Source: Erigeron canadensis (Eukaryota > Streptophyta > Magnoliopsida > Asterales > Asteraceae). From it: a stretch of DNA of 64,000 nt. The position numbers were made by a program, and so were the translations under genes. The stretch is taken from contig NC_057767.1 of the NCBI RefSeq assembly GCF_010389155.1, positions 8,787,765 to 8,851,764 on the forward strand, given 5' to 3'. Positions 44,872 through 56,978 of this stretch are shown one piece after another. The notes below the pieces were generated by a model. It had not been told where the DNA came from and did not search any database. It was given only the letters and a program-made list of their open reading frames with translations. How positions within the stretch are numbered: position 1 is the first letter of the stretch; each line of letters begins with the position of its first letter.

Positions 44872-47800
44872 ATGTCTTCTGTTCCCAGCCTTGTGAACAC
44901 ACGTGACTTTGGTTACGTGTCAACACCTCCTAAGTTTGAGCCCAAAGATTTTGGATCTTGGAAGGAGAGAATGCTTCTTCACATCGCTGGTGTGGAGCCC
45001 TATTTAATGACCATATTAACTGAGGGTCCATACGTACCGATGTATGTCCAAAGGACTCCAGGAGCTACACCTGAAGCTCCTAAAATAGTCACTGACCTGG
45101 TTAAACCAGAAGTCCAATGGACAGATGAAGAAAGAAAGCTGGTAAATCTTGATGCCAGACTTAAAAACATGATTATAGTTACTCTTCTTACTGAAATCAT
45201 GAAACTGGTCATCAAGTATCCCTCTTCAAAGGAAGTATGGGATAGACTTGTCAGCATCTATGGAGGCTCTGCTGACCTCATTAAAATCAAGAAAATTGAT
45301 TTAAAAAAAGCCTATGAAAATTTCTTCTCCCTCCCCGATAAAAGTCTTGAGAGCACCTACACTCGCTTTAAAGGGTTGCTCAATGATATGACAAATGTAG
45401 GCATTACCCATGATAACTTTGAGGTATGTCACAAATTCATTGATTCTCTTCCTCTTAAGTGGCAAAACTTAAGACAAACTCTTCGCACAACAAAGAAAAT
45501 CCAAGACTTTGATCTTGAAGAACTTTTTGGTACTCTTCAATTTGAAGAAAGAGCATTGGCTCAAAATATTCGAGCTTCTGCTGATGTCAAAAGGCATGCT
45601 GGCTCTTCCTCTTCTTCTGTCAGCATCTCGTCTCATCCTATTTCTGACCCTGTTGCTCTTGTCTCTACTGAGCCCATCGATCTCTATGATGGTGCCAGTA
45701 TCTCTAATCTTCCAGCATCAATTCAGACTCTCATTAATGAGCCGGATGATGAAGAAAAACAAGAAATGTTTAATGACTTCATGGGATTTGCCCTGGTTGC
45801 TGGAAGAAAATACTCTAGAAGGTGGAATAATCGAAAAACGATTACTCCCCTCAAATCTCCTGTTGATAAATCACAGGAAGAGTGCTGGAGATGTGGCAGG
45901 AAAGGCCACTATCAGAAGGAGTGTAGAGTCTCCTTGCCCAATCCTGCTGCCTCCAAAACTAATCCTCCCAAACCTGCTGATGATTATAGGAACAAATATT
46001 ATCAGCTGAAGGCCAAGGTTGCTGAAACAGAGGATAAAGTCCCAGCAAAAGGACTGATTGCTGAGGAACATGATTGGGCTGACTCAGATGATTCTGATGA
46101 TGACGATTATGTTGATGCTATGTGCCTTATGGCACTTGCTGACAGTGATGCTCTGACCAAGGATCAAGTCTCCTCTAGTCAGTGGGTGAACGTCACTGTT
46201 AAAAAGGTACACTCTCTTCTCTCTTCTTCAAATCAAGACAAGACCAAAATCATTGAGTCTTTGTCTTGTGATCTTCAGTTCGTAGAAAGTCTACGTGCTG
46301 AACTTCAATCCAAACTTAACTCTGCTGGAGTAGAGTTGAGTGAAAAATCTGAAAAACTTATGAAATTGAAGAATGTTCATGTTGAACTTCAATCTCATGA
46401 GTTGATGACTCAAAAACTTCAACTTGAGAATGAATCTCTCAAGGCTGAAGTTTCTAATCTAAAGAAGATTGTGACCTCCTGGTCAAAGGCTTCTAAATTC
46501 CATCATCAATGCTTGAGCGAACAAGTACCTGCTCAAGTACAAGCAGTAATTGGTGGCAATTTTGATGCTGCTGCCTCCATTGCTGACTCCTTTAAAGATG
46601 ATGTAAAGCCTGAAGTATCCATTCATCCACCTTGTTCGTCTTCCATCTCACTAGATGAAATGAAAAAGCGGTATTTTGTCAAAGGACATAATGACTATCA
46701 TGCTGAGATGGACACTAAAGCTTCAGCATCTTCTAGTGATCCCTCTTCTCTAAATGCTAAAAGTACTAGTACTTCTACCAGTACTTTTAACATGTTCTCC
46801 CATCTCCCTATTGTTGGCATGTTGCCACACGAAGGGAGAGTTCAAAATTCTCCTCCAAGAACCTTCAAAGGAGATATCTCGAGTGATGGGTATGTGCCTA
46901 TTGCTCCTCAACCTCTATCTTCAAAAGGTGCTGAGCCTTTCAAAAGAAGCACCATTGCTGCTCCATATGACTATGGTATCCCTCAGCAGGACCATCATGT
47001 CTATCAGCAAATTTCTGGTGCTATATCCTCTCAACTTGAACCTTCTCATACAAATTCCATGTCAGAACAAGTAAATAGAAAGGTCAGGTTCGCTGATGAA
47101 AAACACCAGCAAGTACCTCCCACAAAGGGTGTACATGCTGATGTTGTATCTCATTCCTTACCCTCAAAATCAAATCTAAGGCATGTCACTCCAAAAAGGG
47201 GAAGACAGCCTTCTCAGAATAGATCTGACACTCCTCAGCGAGGACACTTCCCTCATCAGCAGATAAGGCCTATAACTCCTCAGCGAGGATATTTGCCTCA
47301 TCAGCAAACAAGGTCTATTACTCCTCAAAGAGGACATGTGCCCTCCCAGCACTGTCAATCCTCTATTTTCAACAAGGAGTATCTACCTCATAGACAAATG
47401 AGGTCGATCACTCTAAAGCGGCAAGTCAGATCCACTACTCCTATTCGTGAGAATCTGCCTCAGCAGGGTAACTCCTCTTCTCATCCTGCTGGGAAGCAAG
47501 CATGGACCATGATAAGAGGACATCAACCGCCTCAAAATCATCATGGTGAATCCATACTTGGCCCTGTTCCTCAAATGCCCCCTCCTAAGCTTAGACAAAG
47601 GAATAAATCCAAGTCTAAGCAAAAGAGCAAGGCTTCCTCTTCCTTATCTCCTCAAATAAATGAACTCACTCAGCGAGTGAATGATCTTTCATCTCAACTG
47701 AGGGATTTTCTCATTCAAAGTCAAGGCAATTCCTCTGAAAATAAATGCTATCTCTGTAGCAGTAGAGGACATGTTGCTTCTGAATGTGTTCTATTCTGTC

Positions 47801-48228
47801 CTAAAGATGCTCCAGCAGTTGTATGTGTACCTAAAATCCCTACAGCTGCTGAAACATCTTCCTCTTCTAATAGAATCAGTGAGAACCTCTCTACTGAACC
47901 TGTTATCAGTGACTCTTCCTCTGTCACTAATTCAAGTATTGCTGACTCCATTGCTGCTCAGCGCATTGAAATTCCTCATTCTCAAAGAGTTGTTTCAAAT
48001 GCTTGGGGGCAACCCTCAATGCTGGTTGAATTCAGTGCTCCTGATGTTGTGAGCAGCTTTGCTTACTTTCATAGTAATGAAACCAGCATTCTGCCCACAA
48101 GTGAAGAAAACCCTATCCCCGTCTCTGTGGGAAATCACCTCACTCTGGTAGAAGCTCTCTCTGTAGAGCCTACTTCCTCCTCTGAAGTACCTCCAGAAAA
48201 TCCTGCTGACATAGGTTTGGATGAATAA
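44872..48228 (+). CDS. Sirevirus gag, 1118 aa, open
   Basis: The frame is open from ATG 44872 to TAA 48226-48228. Residues about 70-230 form the copia-type gag (UBN2) region, with VWDRLVSIYGG, YTRFKGLLNDM and FIDSLPLKWQNLR. A first CCHC knuckle (CWRCGRKGHYQKEC, 338-351) binds RNA. Residues 450-550 are a probable coiled coil, and 770-870 a basic Ser/Thr/Pro-rich stretch with repeats of about 15 residues built on ITPQRGxxPxQQ. A second CCHC knuckle (CYLCSSRGHVASEC) lies at 959-972. The protein is far longer than usual copia gag, as in Sireviruses. It forms the virus-like particle in the cytoplasm. This is the only intact ORF of the element. Confidence 0.9.
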   Translation: MSSVPSLVNTRDFGYVSTPPKFEPKDFGSWKERMLLHIAGVEPYLMTILTEGPYVPMYVQRTPGATPEAPKIVTDLVKPEVQWTDEERKLVNLDARLKNMIIVTLLTEIMKLVIKYPSSKEVWDRLVSIYGGSADLIKIKKIDLKKAYENFFSLPDKSLESTYTRFKGLLNDMTNVGITHDNFEVCHKFIDSLPLKWQNLRQTLRTTKKIQDFDLEELFGTLQFEERALAQNIRASADVKRHAGSSSSSVSISSHPISDPVALVSTEPIDLYDGASISNLPASIQTLINEPDDEEKQEMFNDFMGFALVAGRKYSRRWNNRKTITPLKSPVDKSQEECWRCGRKGHYQKECRVSLPNPAASKTNPPKPADDYRNKYYQLKAKVAETEDKVPAKGLIAEEHDWADSDDSDDDDYVDAMCLMALADSDALTKDQVSSSQWVNVTVKKVHSLLSSSNQDKTKIIESLSCDLQFVESLRAELQSKLNSAGVELSEKSEKLMKLKNVHVELQSHELMTQKLQLENESLKAEVSNLKKIVTSWSKASKFHHQCLSEQVPAQVQAVIGGNFDAAASIADSFKDDVKPEVSIHPPCSSSISLDEMKKRYFVKGHNDYHAEMDTKASASSSDPSSLNAKSTSTSTSTFNMFSHLPIVGMLPHEGRVQNSPPRTFKGDISSDGYVPIAPQPLSSKGAEPFKRSTIAAPYDYGIPQQDHHVYQQISGAISSQLEPSHTNSMSEQVNRKVRFADEKHQQVPPTKGVHADVVSHSLPSKSNLRHVTPKRGRQPSQNRSDTPQRGHFPHQQIRPITPQRGYLPHQQTRSITPQRGHVPSQHCQSSIFNKEYLPHRQMRSITLKRQVRSTTPIRENLPQQGNSSSHPAGKQAWTMIRGHQPPQNHHGESILGPVPQMPPPKLRQRNKSKSKQKSKASSSLSPQINELTQRVNDLSSQLRDFLIQSQGNSSENKCYLCSSRGHVASECVLFCPKDAPAVVCVPKIPTAAETSSSSNRISENLSTEPVISDSSSVTNSSIADSIAAQRIEIPHSQRVVSNAWGQPSMLVEFSAPDVVSSFAYFHSNETSILPTSEENPIPVSVGNHLTLVEALSVEPTSSSEVPPENPADIGLDE

Positions 48229-51200
48229 AGTAATCCTTATCCTCTTTTCATCCATGCAGGGCTCGCTAGGTAAAGGAGTGTAGTATTTGGACAGCGGCTG
48301 TTCAAAACACATGACAGGTTCAAAATCCCTGCTGGATGACTATACTGAGGCACCTGGTCCTACAGTGGTGTTCGGTGATAACTCTACTGGCCAGACTGAA
48401 GGATACGGACTTATTTCTAATGGCCTCATCAAATTCTCAAAAGTTGCTTATGTAAACGGATTAAAGCATAATCTCATCAGCATAAGTCAACTATGTGATG
48501 CTGACTACAAAGTAATCCTTGATAAGCATCAAGGCACTGTAGTAAACATCAACAAGGAAGTCGTCTTGGTTGCTCCAAAATAAGAGATGTATATCTTGTA
48601 GACTTCACTCCTATCAAAACTGATAGTGAGACTTGTTTCTTTGCTAAGTCAGCATCTGAGTTAAATTGGTTATGGCACAAGCGTATGTCGCATGTGAATT
48701 TCAAAACCATAAACTCATTGGCCAAAAAGAACCTTGTTCGTGGTCTTCCTCCTCTCTCTTTCGAAAAAGATAGACTTTGTGGTGCTTGTGAAAAAGGCAT
48801 ATGCCATAGAGCTACTTTTAAAACTAAACAATCCAACTCTGTTACGGGTTGCTTTCACCTTCTTCACATGGACCTTTTTGGTCCAGTGAATGTCCAAAGT
48901 CTAAAGGGTAGCAGATACACTTTAGTAATTGTGGATGAATATTCACGATATACTTGGACAATCTTCCTAAATTCTAAAAGTGATGCTGCTGATGAAATCA
49001 TCAAATTCATTAAGAAAATGGAAAATCTCAACAGCATAAGGGTCAAAGAACTCAGAAGTGATCATGGCACTGAGTTTAGAAACCACACTCTTGAAACCTT
49101 TTGTGCTGATCAAGGGATCTCACAAAACTTCTCTTCCACTAGAACTCCTGAGCAAAATGGTGTTGCTGAAAGGAGAAATAGAACTCTTATAGAGGCAGCA
49201 CGCACTATGCTCAGTGAGTCCTCTCTTCCAAATAGGTTTTGGGCTGAAGCAGTCAACACTGCTTGTCACACCAAAAAAAGATGCCTCATTGTCAAAAGAC
49301 ATGACAAAACTGCATATGAAGTTTTAAGAGGAAAGAAACCTCAAATCAAATACTTTCATGTATTTGGATGTCCTGTCTTCATTCTCAATAATAAGGATCA
49401 TTTAGGGAAATTTGATCCTAAAGCTGATGATGGTTACTTTGTTAGATACTCTTCTATTAGCAAAGCTTTTAGAGTATTCAATACTCGTCTTCAAAAAGTG
49501 GATGAATCAATTCATGTCACTTTTGATGAGAGCTCTTCTGCTCTTAAAGATATCCGGCCATCTTCCACTGAAGAAATCTTCAATGGGTTTAGTGACCCCC
49601 CTATGGAGGATGCTGACTCGTATGTGGATGCTTCTTGCTCGCCTCCTCTTGCTCAGCAACTCGCTGAGGATAGTTCAGTAGATCCTGAGCAGGAGCAAGT
49701 TGCTGCTCATATCTATACGATTGAGCCAGTTGAGCCTATCTTAAGGTCAATCCATGCAGCATCAGCCAAACCTAGATCACTGGCTGATGATGTGCAAGTT
49801 GATGACTCTGCTGATTAAGAGTTTCATGATGTTTCAGCTTACACTGAAGACATGGTGCCTGCTGAGGACCCCATTATTGAAACCTTAAATCGGCCAAATT
49901 ACTCCACTGATCAAGCTTCTCTTGATCCTTCAATTACTATTGATTTCTCCTCTTATTCTTCTGCTGATCCCATGATAATATCTTCCGCTGCCCCTCTAGG
50001 TTCATCAAGTGTTCCATCACTTAAATGGACTTCTAGTCATCCTGCTCACCAGATTATTGGTGATCCTCAGCAGGGCATTGTGACTAGATCAGCGACTAGA
50101 AACACATGTCTATATGTTAATTTCTTGTCAATAATAACTCCTAAGAATATTGGAGAAGCCATGGTTGACCATCTTGGGTCGCTGCCATGCAAGAAGAACT
50201 AACTCAATTCCAAAGACAACATGTTTGGTTCTTAGTTCCTCTTCCTCTTGGCAAAGAACCCATTGGAACTAAGTGGGTTTATAGGAATAAAATGGATGAA
50301 GATGGTGTTGTTATTCGCAACAAGGCTAGGTTAGTAGCTCAAGGGTACCTTTAAGAAGAAGGAGTCGACTATGACGAAACCTTTGCACCAGTGGCTAGAC
50401 TTGAAGCAATACGCTTATTCCTGGCACATGCTGCTTATCGAAACTTCACAGTATATCAAATGGATGTCAAGAGTGCCTTCCTAAATGGAAAACTCGAAGA
50501 AGAAGTTTATGTGGAGCAGCCACCTGGTTTTGAAGATCTAACCAAGCCAAACCACGTCTAGCGTCTTTACAAAGCATTGTATGGTCTTAAACAAGCTCCC
50601 AGAGCTTGGTATGACACTCTCTCTGAATTTCTTCTTTCTCATGAGTTTCAGCGAGGATCTATAGACTCCACCCTTTTTATCTATAGAAAGGGTGTTCAAG
50701 TTCTCTATGTACAGATATATGTCGATGACATCATATTTGGATCCTCTAGTAAGAAACTTTGCAACAAATTTAGCTCACTAATGTCCTCTCATTTTGAAAT
50801 GAGCATGATGGGTGAGCTAACCTTCTTCCTTGGTTTACAAATTCGCCAGCTCACTGATGGCATCTTCATAAACCAAGAAAAATATATCCGAGACATGCTG
50901 GCCAAATTTGATATGTCTAATATAACTACTAAGTCAACTCCCATGTCTCCTCCTAACAATCTCCATGCTGACCCTGATGGTAAGCATGTGAATCCTACAT
51001 TCTATCGTGGAATGATTGGCTCTCTAATGTATCTTACAGCGAGTCGTCCCGACATTATGTTTGCTACTTGCCTTTGTGCAAGGTATCAAGCATCCCCAAG
51101 GGAGTCTCATCTTCTAGCTGTCAAACGTATCTTCAAATATCTCAAAGGGACCTCCTCTTTAGGTCTCTGGTATCCCAAGGATTCTTCCATTGACTTAGTT

Positions 51201-51677
51201 GCGTACTCTGACTCTGACTATGCTGGTTGCATGTTAGATAGGAAAAGTACCAGTGGTGGATGTCAACTGTTGGGGGGAAGGCTGACCAGTTGGTCTAGTA
51301 AGAAACAGCATACAGTTTCCATCTCCACTGCTGAAGCAGAGTATGTGTCTGCAGCAAGCTGTTGTGCACAAGTCCTTTGGATAAAAAACCAACTTGCTGA
51401 CTATGACCTAAATTTTTCCAAAATCCCCATTATGTGTGATAACACAAGTGCTATTGCTATCACACATAATCCTGTTCAGCATTCCAAAACTAAACACATT
51501 GACAATAGGTATCACTTCATTCGTGATCATGTCATGAAAGGGGATGTTGAAATTTACTTCATCCCCACTGATGACCAACTTGCGGACATCTTCACTAAAC
51601 CTCTAGATGAAAAGAGATTCAAGGATCTCGTCAGCAGGTTGGGTATGTTAAATGGTGATTTTACAAATTCAACATGA
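48229..51677 (+). pseudogene. Sirevirus pol (protease, integrase, reverse transcriptase, RNase H), broken
   Basis: Pol follows gag. Protease: stop at 48281-48283 just before the active-site DSG (48290). A frame change near 48,575-48,585 separates protease from the integrase part. Integrase 48,660-49,500: HHCC zinc region (WHKRMSH...CGAC), first Asp in HMDLFGP, second in RSDHGTEF, Glu in EQNGVAERR. Stop at 49816-49818 in the spacer. Frame change near 50,170-50,190. Reverse transcriptase: stops at 50352-50354 and 50559-50561; YVDD active site at about 50,719. RNase H: AYSDSDYAGC, AEAEYVSA, DNTSAI. The end, LADIFTKPL near 51,600, is typical of copia. Domains are well preserved apart from these breaks. 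No functional polyprotein is expected. Confidence 0.9.
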
Positions 51678-51723
51678 TCACTCATGTTTTGCTGCCCATA
51701 TTCCTTTTATGAAGATGAGCAGC

Positions 51724-52166
51724 GACTTCTTAAGTCAAATTTATCAGCGAGCTCTTCATTCTACTCGCTGATCCCTGTTGCTTTGGGAAAAAGCAAAATA
51801 AAGGCAATGGAAAGCCAAAAGTTTCCATCTAGTCCAGCAGCAAACGCGTTTGCTGCTGGTAAAGACGTCTAAAATCCGTTGATCCCTGATGCTTTGGGAA
51901 AAAGCATAACAAAAGTAATAGGGTGCTGAAAGTCCCTATCTAGTCCAGCAGCAAACGGCTGCTGGTAAAGACGTCTAAAATCCGTTGATCCCTGATGCTT
52001 TGGGAAAAAGCATAACAAAAGTAATAGGGTGTTGAAAGTCCCTATCTAGTCCAGCAGCAAACGGCTGCTGGTACAGACGTCTAAAATCCGTTGATGGCTG
52101 ACAATTTGCCAAAAATTGTTTAATATTCATCAGCATCTACCTCTTTTATTTTGTTAAGATGCTGAT
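51724..52166 (+). repeat. Chain of stem-loops with a 3-copy structured tandem repeat, between pol and ORF3
   Basis: Stems, in order: 51724-51736 (GACTT/AAGTC); 51743-51751 with 51764-51772 (ATCAGCGAG/CTCGCTGAT). Next come three tandem units (51770-51880, 51881-51986, 51987-52092; 111, 106 and 106 bp), each with three hairpins and the palindrome AGACGTCT. Unit 2: ATGCTTT/AAAGCAT 51889-51907; ATAGGG/CCCTAT 51918-51939; CCAGCAGC/GCTGCTGG 51945-51965. In unit 1 the same three stems differ in sequence yet still pair (TTGCTTT/AAAGCAA; ATGGAAA/TTTCCAT; a perfect 26-bp palindrome at 51834-51859). Last are ACAATTT/AAATTGT 52101-52119 and ATCAGCATCT/AGATGCTGAT 52129-52166. Function unknown; perhaps RNA packaging or control of ORF3 expression. 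Confidence 0.9.
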
Positions 52167-52730
52167 TAAAACTTGGTAACCATTTCTTTAAATCTATACA
52201 ACCCTTCAGTGGATACCTCTAGATATCTGAGTGTATTCCACTACTTATTTTTATTAATATTATATTATATATATCTCAAACGGTTACCTCGATTTTCTCC
52301 CAAATGGGCTACTTGTACACTGTATAGCCGTATACACTCGAGTATAGTCGGCGTATAGGTACATGTCTCATCAAACTACCTGTTTACGTTACTCACATAC
52401 GTATTTGTAATAAATAAATAAAAACGCTTCCTTGCACGATCATTGGTACAACATAGAAATTTTTTCTAGTTTTACTTTTTAAATTTAATAAATATCTTCA
52501 CACTACGTATGTGAGAGAAAAAATGACGGTTCACTTTTACAGACATAGGACCCACTCCCATACCACATATATTCCCAATCACGTCTATATCCATACTCTT
52601 ACGTTTCATTTCTCTCTAATACTTATCTCTCTAAACTGCTCAAATCTCTCAATCTCTCTTTCAAATTCATCTAATCTTTCATTCATCTAATCCTTCATTC
52701 ATTTAATCATCCTCTCTCATAACTTCTCTA

Positions 52731-55700
52731 ATGGCTTCTTCTTCTGCTCAAACTCCTCATGAAAACATTGTTTCTGGAAGTGTTCCTACTTATCTCACTT
52801 CCAAAATATTTGATCCTGAAGGGATTTCCTCTTCTCCTCATGTTTCCTTTCAAGCTTCTAAACTTACTGTTAAAGCAAACAACTATCTTGGATCTCAAGG
52901 AGTACCCAAGAATGTAGAAGGGTACTACTCTATGATGGATTTCATCATGGGGTGTGATGTCAGAAGGGCTCTGTACAGAGACCCTGGTGAGATGCCTCTT
53001 CATCTCTTACGAGAATATTGGTGGACATGTACATATGATAAGGTGAATGATACAGTTACTGGCACTGTACTGAAGGGAAAGTACAGCATTGACATCACTG
53101 TTAGTTCACTGAGAAGGGCTTTTCGCCTTCCTCAACAATCTGAAGAGCGTCCATTCGTTGGTATGGTTCCAAACCAAGTATGGAAGGATTGGCTGGCCTC
53201 CATTGGATATGGTACAAATGTGGAGCCAGTGCAAGCTGTGCACAGCAATCCTCAAAAGAAGTTTTTACCGGGGGTATGGAGGTTGCTGTTCACCCATGTC
53301 ATACAATGTCTAGGTGGAAACAGTGGCTCATTCGATCAAGCCACTGCTGGCCAGATGCAGATCATTTATGCACTGGCACATGGACGTTTCTTGGACTTTG
53401 CAGCAGTTATTTTTGAAGATCTTAAAGGCAAAGTCTCCATCAAAATAGGTCAAGTTCAGTGCCTTTCGCTCGATTCCTCTCACTTATCTTCAAAAGTGAG
53501 TTGGGAAATGAATACATCATCGCTGGAGCAAATTACATCAATTCTCCAAGGATCGCCAACACTATCTATAAGACTCCAGCATGCGATCCTGAATTATTTG
53601 AAGCAAAATATGCTGAACTCACTCCTGCTATGCATCAGGTACTACTTTCTGTCTATCCTGAGCAGTATGCTCCTAACCCTGCTGGAGCTGGTGTGCTGGT
53701 AATCCCCCCAGCAGCCTCCAAAGCTCCCAAGAAAACCAAAAAGAAATTACAAAAACTCTCTTCCATCTCACCTCCTGCTATTGTCCCAACACAGCAGCAG
53801 CGAGTATCAAAGGGCCCAACCACTAAGGTTAAGAAGTCCTCACGGCCCAAGGACATTTCAGCCAACCCATCAGCAGTCTCCCAACAGACTGCTGACGAGA
53901 ATAAGGGAAACAGTGATCAGCCACCTCAAACTTCTGTAGGCGAGGTTGGTGTCGATATTGGGTCAACCCAGCCCACTAGAGTTGAGTCAACCACCCCTAT
54001 AATTCCTCCCTCTTCTCAACCTTCTGAGTCGCTGACAGCAGCCAGATCACAGGTGTTGCTAGAGTCAGCAAATTCTACGGCCGATAATGAGTTGGTGCAA
54101 CAACACACTGACTTTGAGGCACCCGGTTCCCCTACACCATTAAATCACTCTATTGAAGCAGCATTGGTTGAAGGTGAAGGTGGTGCTGATGTGGTTAGAG
54201 GTGAAAATGTTGTTGCAAGTGAGGGTGCTGGTGTGATTGAAGGAGAAAATGTTGAAGGTGGTATTGTTGCTAAACCACATGATGAAACAATCATTGATGA
54301 AAACCCTAAAGGACCAAATGACCATATGAATGAGGGTGAAACGTGTGAAGTAGAAGGTGCTGGATTTGATGAGCCGGATGATGAGATGGTTGATGTTGAG
54401 GGAAGTGAATTCGAACTAGAAGAATTCACCATTGATGAATTCCAGCTGGACTCCTCCACCCATGCTGATGAACAAATTGCTAGTGACCTAGAGGAGGATG
54501 ATGACGAGGACACTGCTGCTGATACTAATGATAATGCAGTTGTCTCTCCTGAAATGGCTGCTGATGATGACAATGCAGCAGCCTCTATGGAAGTTCAAAT
54601 AGAAGCAGCTGTGGAGACAAGCACTGAGGCTCTGGTTGATGCACCTGCTGGTGAAACCACACCAGCAGTGAGGGCACTTGATATGACTGCACTGAGGATG
54701 CCTTCCTTCAGCATGCCTTCTTCCTTCCCCAGCATGTTTGAAAGCCAAACTGCTAGAAAATCTGCCAATATTCCACTGACTGCCAAAGATCTGGGCATTA
54801 CCTATAATACTCACTCTTCTGAAAGGCTTGCCAGAATTGAAGAAACTTTGAATGACATATCCAAGGCTGCTCATCTAGCCATTGAAATAAAAGATACTGA
54901 AGATGACGCCTTGGTACGAACACTAAAAAGCTGGTATGTCAGGCAGCAGGAAAACAGTGCCAGCATCGAAAGCATCAAAGAAAAATCCATCTCCCTAGCT
55001 GTTGATCAAGAAAAACTGCGCACATCTATCTCCTCTATCAAAAAAGATCAGCAAATTATTCTGGGGACAAGTCGATCGCTGTGCAAATCTGTAAACGCCA
55101 CCAAAGTCATGGCTATGAAGGCATCTACCAGCAGCTCCTCAGCAGCTGCTGAACTTAAAGATCTTGCTGATCTTGTCTCTCCACTTATCACCAAAGTGGA
55201 AGACAACAACAAGGCTATTCATGCCTTGGATACTCGTGTGGCCAGTCTTCCTCCTCCTCAAGCTTCATTCACTGAGGAAGATCGTAAGTGCCAGCAAAAG
55301 TTGGAAACAGAGGTTGCTGAGATTAAGAACCTTCTGACCCAACTTCTGAACAAGAAAGATGCCCCAGCAGCAGTAGTTGAGGTAGTTATCAATGATACTA
55401 CCTCCAAGGGGGAGAAACTTGATGCTGCTCTCGATGATCTTGTCTCTGAAGCAGTTAAGAAGGCTGCTAATGATTTCATTGAAGAAACTGCTGATAAGCT
55501 CATAGATGAAAATGACAACACTTGTACAGCCACCGAAACTACCAATAATGAAAGGGCAATAGTGGTTGTACAAGACGTGGAAAGTAATGTCGTTCCCCCT
55601 GCTGATGCTGAGGGGGAGACAAATACTATGGGGGAGCGACAGTTAATGGTGATCGATGCTCCCCAAAAGGATGCAGTTGCTGAAGAAATGCTCAGCCCTC

Positions 55701-56860
55701 ACATTATTGCAGCAGGTCAGGAAGCTGCCAGGCAACAATTGTTAGAAAGAATGGGGGCTGAGGCTACAAGGGTTCCAGCAAGTAGAAGGCCAGAATATTA
55801 TCTTAATGCTGACAATCTCTCCATCATCTCCCCAGCAGGCAATCAATTCCAAGTGATTGACATTCTCGCTCTAACTGTTGAGGGAAAAACTCAACAAGAG
55901 GCACTGGAGGAGCTTGATAGAAGAAAGCTGAAGAAAGAAAATTAAAAGAAAAAACTTAGAGCTCATTGCCAGTATGGCCCTTGCTGAAAAAGATGAGATG
56001 GATGGTGAGCAGAGAATGTTACTACTTACTGGTGGGCCTGAAGCGCTGTACAGACAAAAACAAGCAGATGTTGAGCAGATGGTTAAGGAGAAGAAGGAAA
56101 GGTTTGAAAGGGAGAAAGCCAGATGGTTGGGAATTATGGAGGAAAGAAAAAGGCCTGAAAAGATTATTGCTGTGGAGGTGAGAAAAGTTGCCATGGTACA
56201 CAAACTAATTTAAAATTCAGGAGGGAAGGTCTTCCCACTCCAGTAAAACTTGTGAACGTGAAGCTGAAGAATCTTGGGGTGTCTGAATGGTTTGAAGTTT
56301 ATATGTTGATCAAAGATAAGAAGGCTGCTAGCTATGATCACCTTCAAAACATGCTCAAGAAATTTTTCGAAAGGATTCTGGAGTATGAAACTAAGTTCAA
56401 GGAAGATCTTCCCCTTCTAAGAACTATATTTGGCACTCCAGCAGCTGTTACTCAGACAGTAGGCAGAAGGGTTCCAAAAAGAAAGCATTCCAGCAGATCT
56501 CTGCCTGCTGACCTCCCTCCAATTCCCACTGACGCTGGTTTGAACCTAAGGCTTCCTCCCAGGGCTCATTTTGAAGAAGGAAGGGTACTGGAACAACCTG
56601 CTGGCATCTTCTTCAGCAATTTCGCAAATGATCAATTATTCTTTCGCCTTGAAGAGATGGAGAGGGCTTCTACTGGATTTCTGGTTGGGCTAAGGAAAAG
56701 ATTTGCAAAAATGGATTGTGCCAGACCAGTAGTCAGCAGGATTGAAGAAGAACTGATGAAGCCCCACAGGTTGAATGATCCAGTACTGAGGATAGCAAAG
56801 CAAGAAGAAGCTTTTGAGATTGAAGCTGCTATGGCGTCCTCCAGCACTTTTAATATGTAA
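52731..56860 (+). pseudogene. Sirevirus third ORF (env-like position), three frame changes
   Basis: A long reading frame of about 1370 codons starts at ATG 52731 (MASSSAQTPHENIV) after an AT-rich, CTCTCT-rich leader (52,600-52,730) and ends at TAA 56858-56860. Frame changes lie near 53,455-53,460, 55,940-55,965 and 56,205-56,215. The N-terminal 240 residues are the most ordered (YYSMMDFIMGCDVRRAL, LREYWWTCTYD, SLRRAFRLP). The middle is very acidic (EEDDDEDTAADTNDN). The C-terminal third is rich in heptads and probably a coiled coil. I see no signal peptide or convincing membrane segment, so env-like describes position only, as in other Sireviruses. Confidence 0.8.
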
Positions 56861-56967
56861 ATTGTAAATGATGTAACTTGTCTAGTTTATGAAATAAAGA
56901 ACCTTCTTCTTCCAATTATTTCTATGTTTTCTCAAGAAATTTTCATCCAGCAAGTCTCCTCAGCTAA

Positions 56968-56978
56968 TAGGGGGAGAT
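56968..56978 (+). other. Polypurine tract of the Sirevirus
   Basis: TAGGGGGAGAT directly before the 3' LTR, the expected primer for plus-strand DNA synthesis. Confidence 0.8.

Noticed and set aside
45509..46009. 166-codon leucine-rich frame
   Set aside because: Out-of-frame shadow of the gag ORF, with gag motifs and better composition in the main frame.
54145..54573. 142-codon serine-rich minus-strand frame
   Set aside because: Antisense shadow of the acidic part of Sirevirus ORF3.
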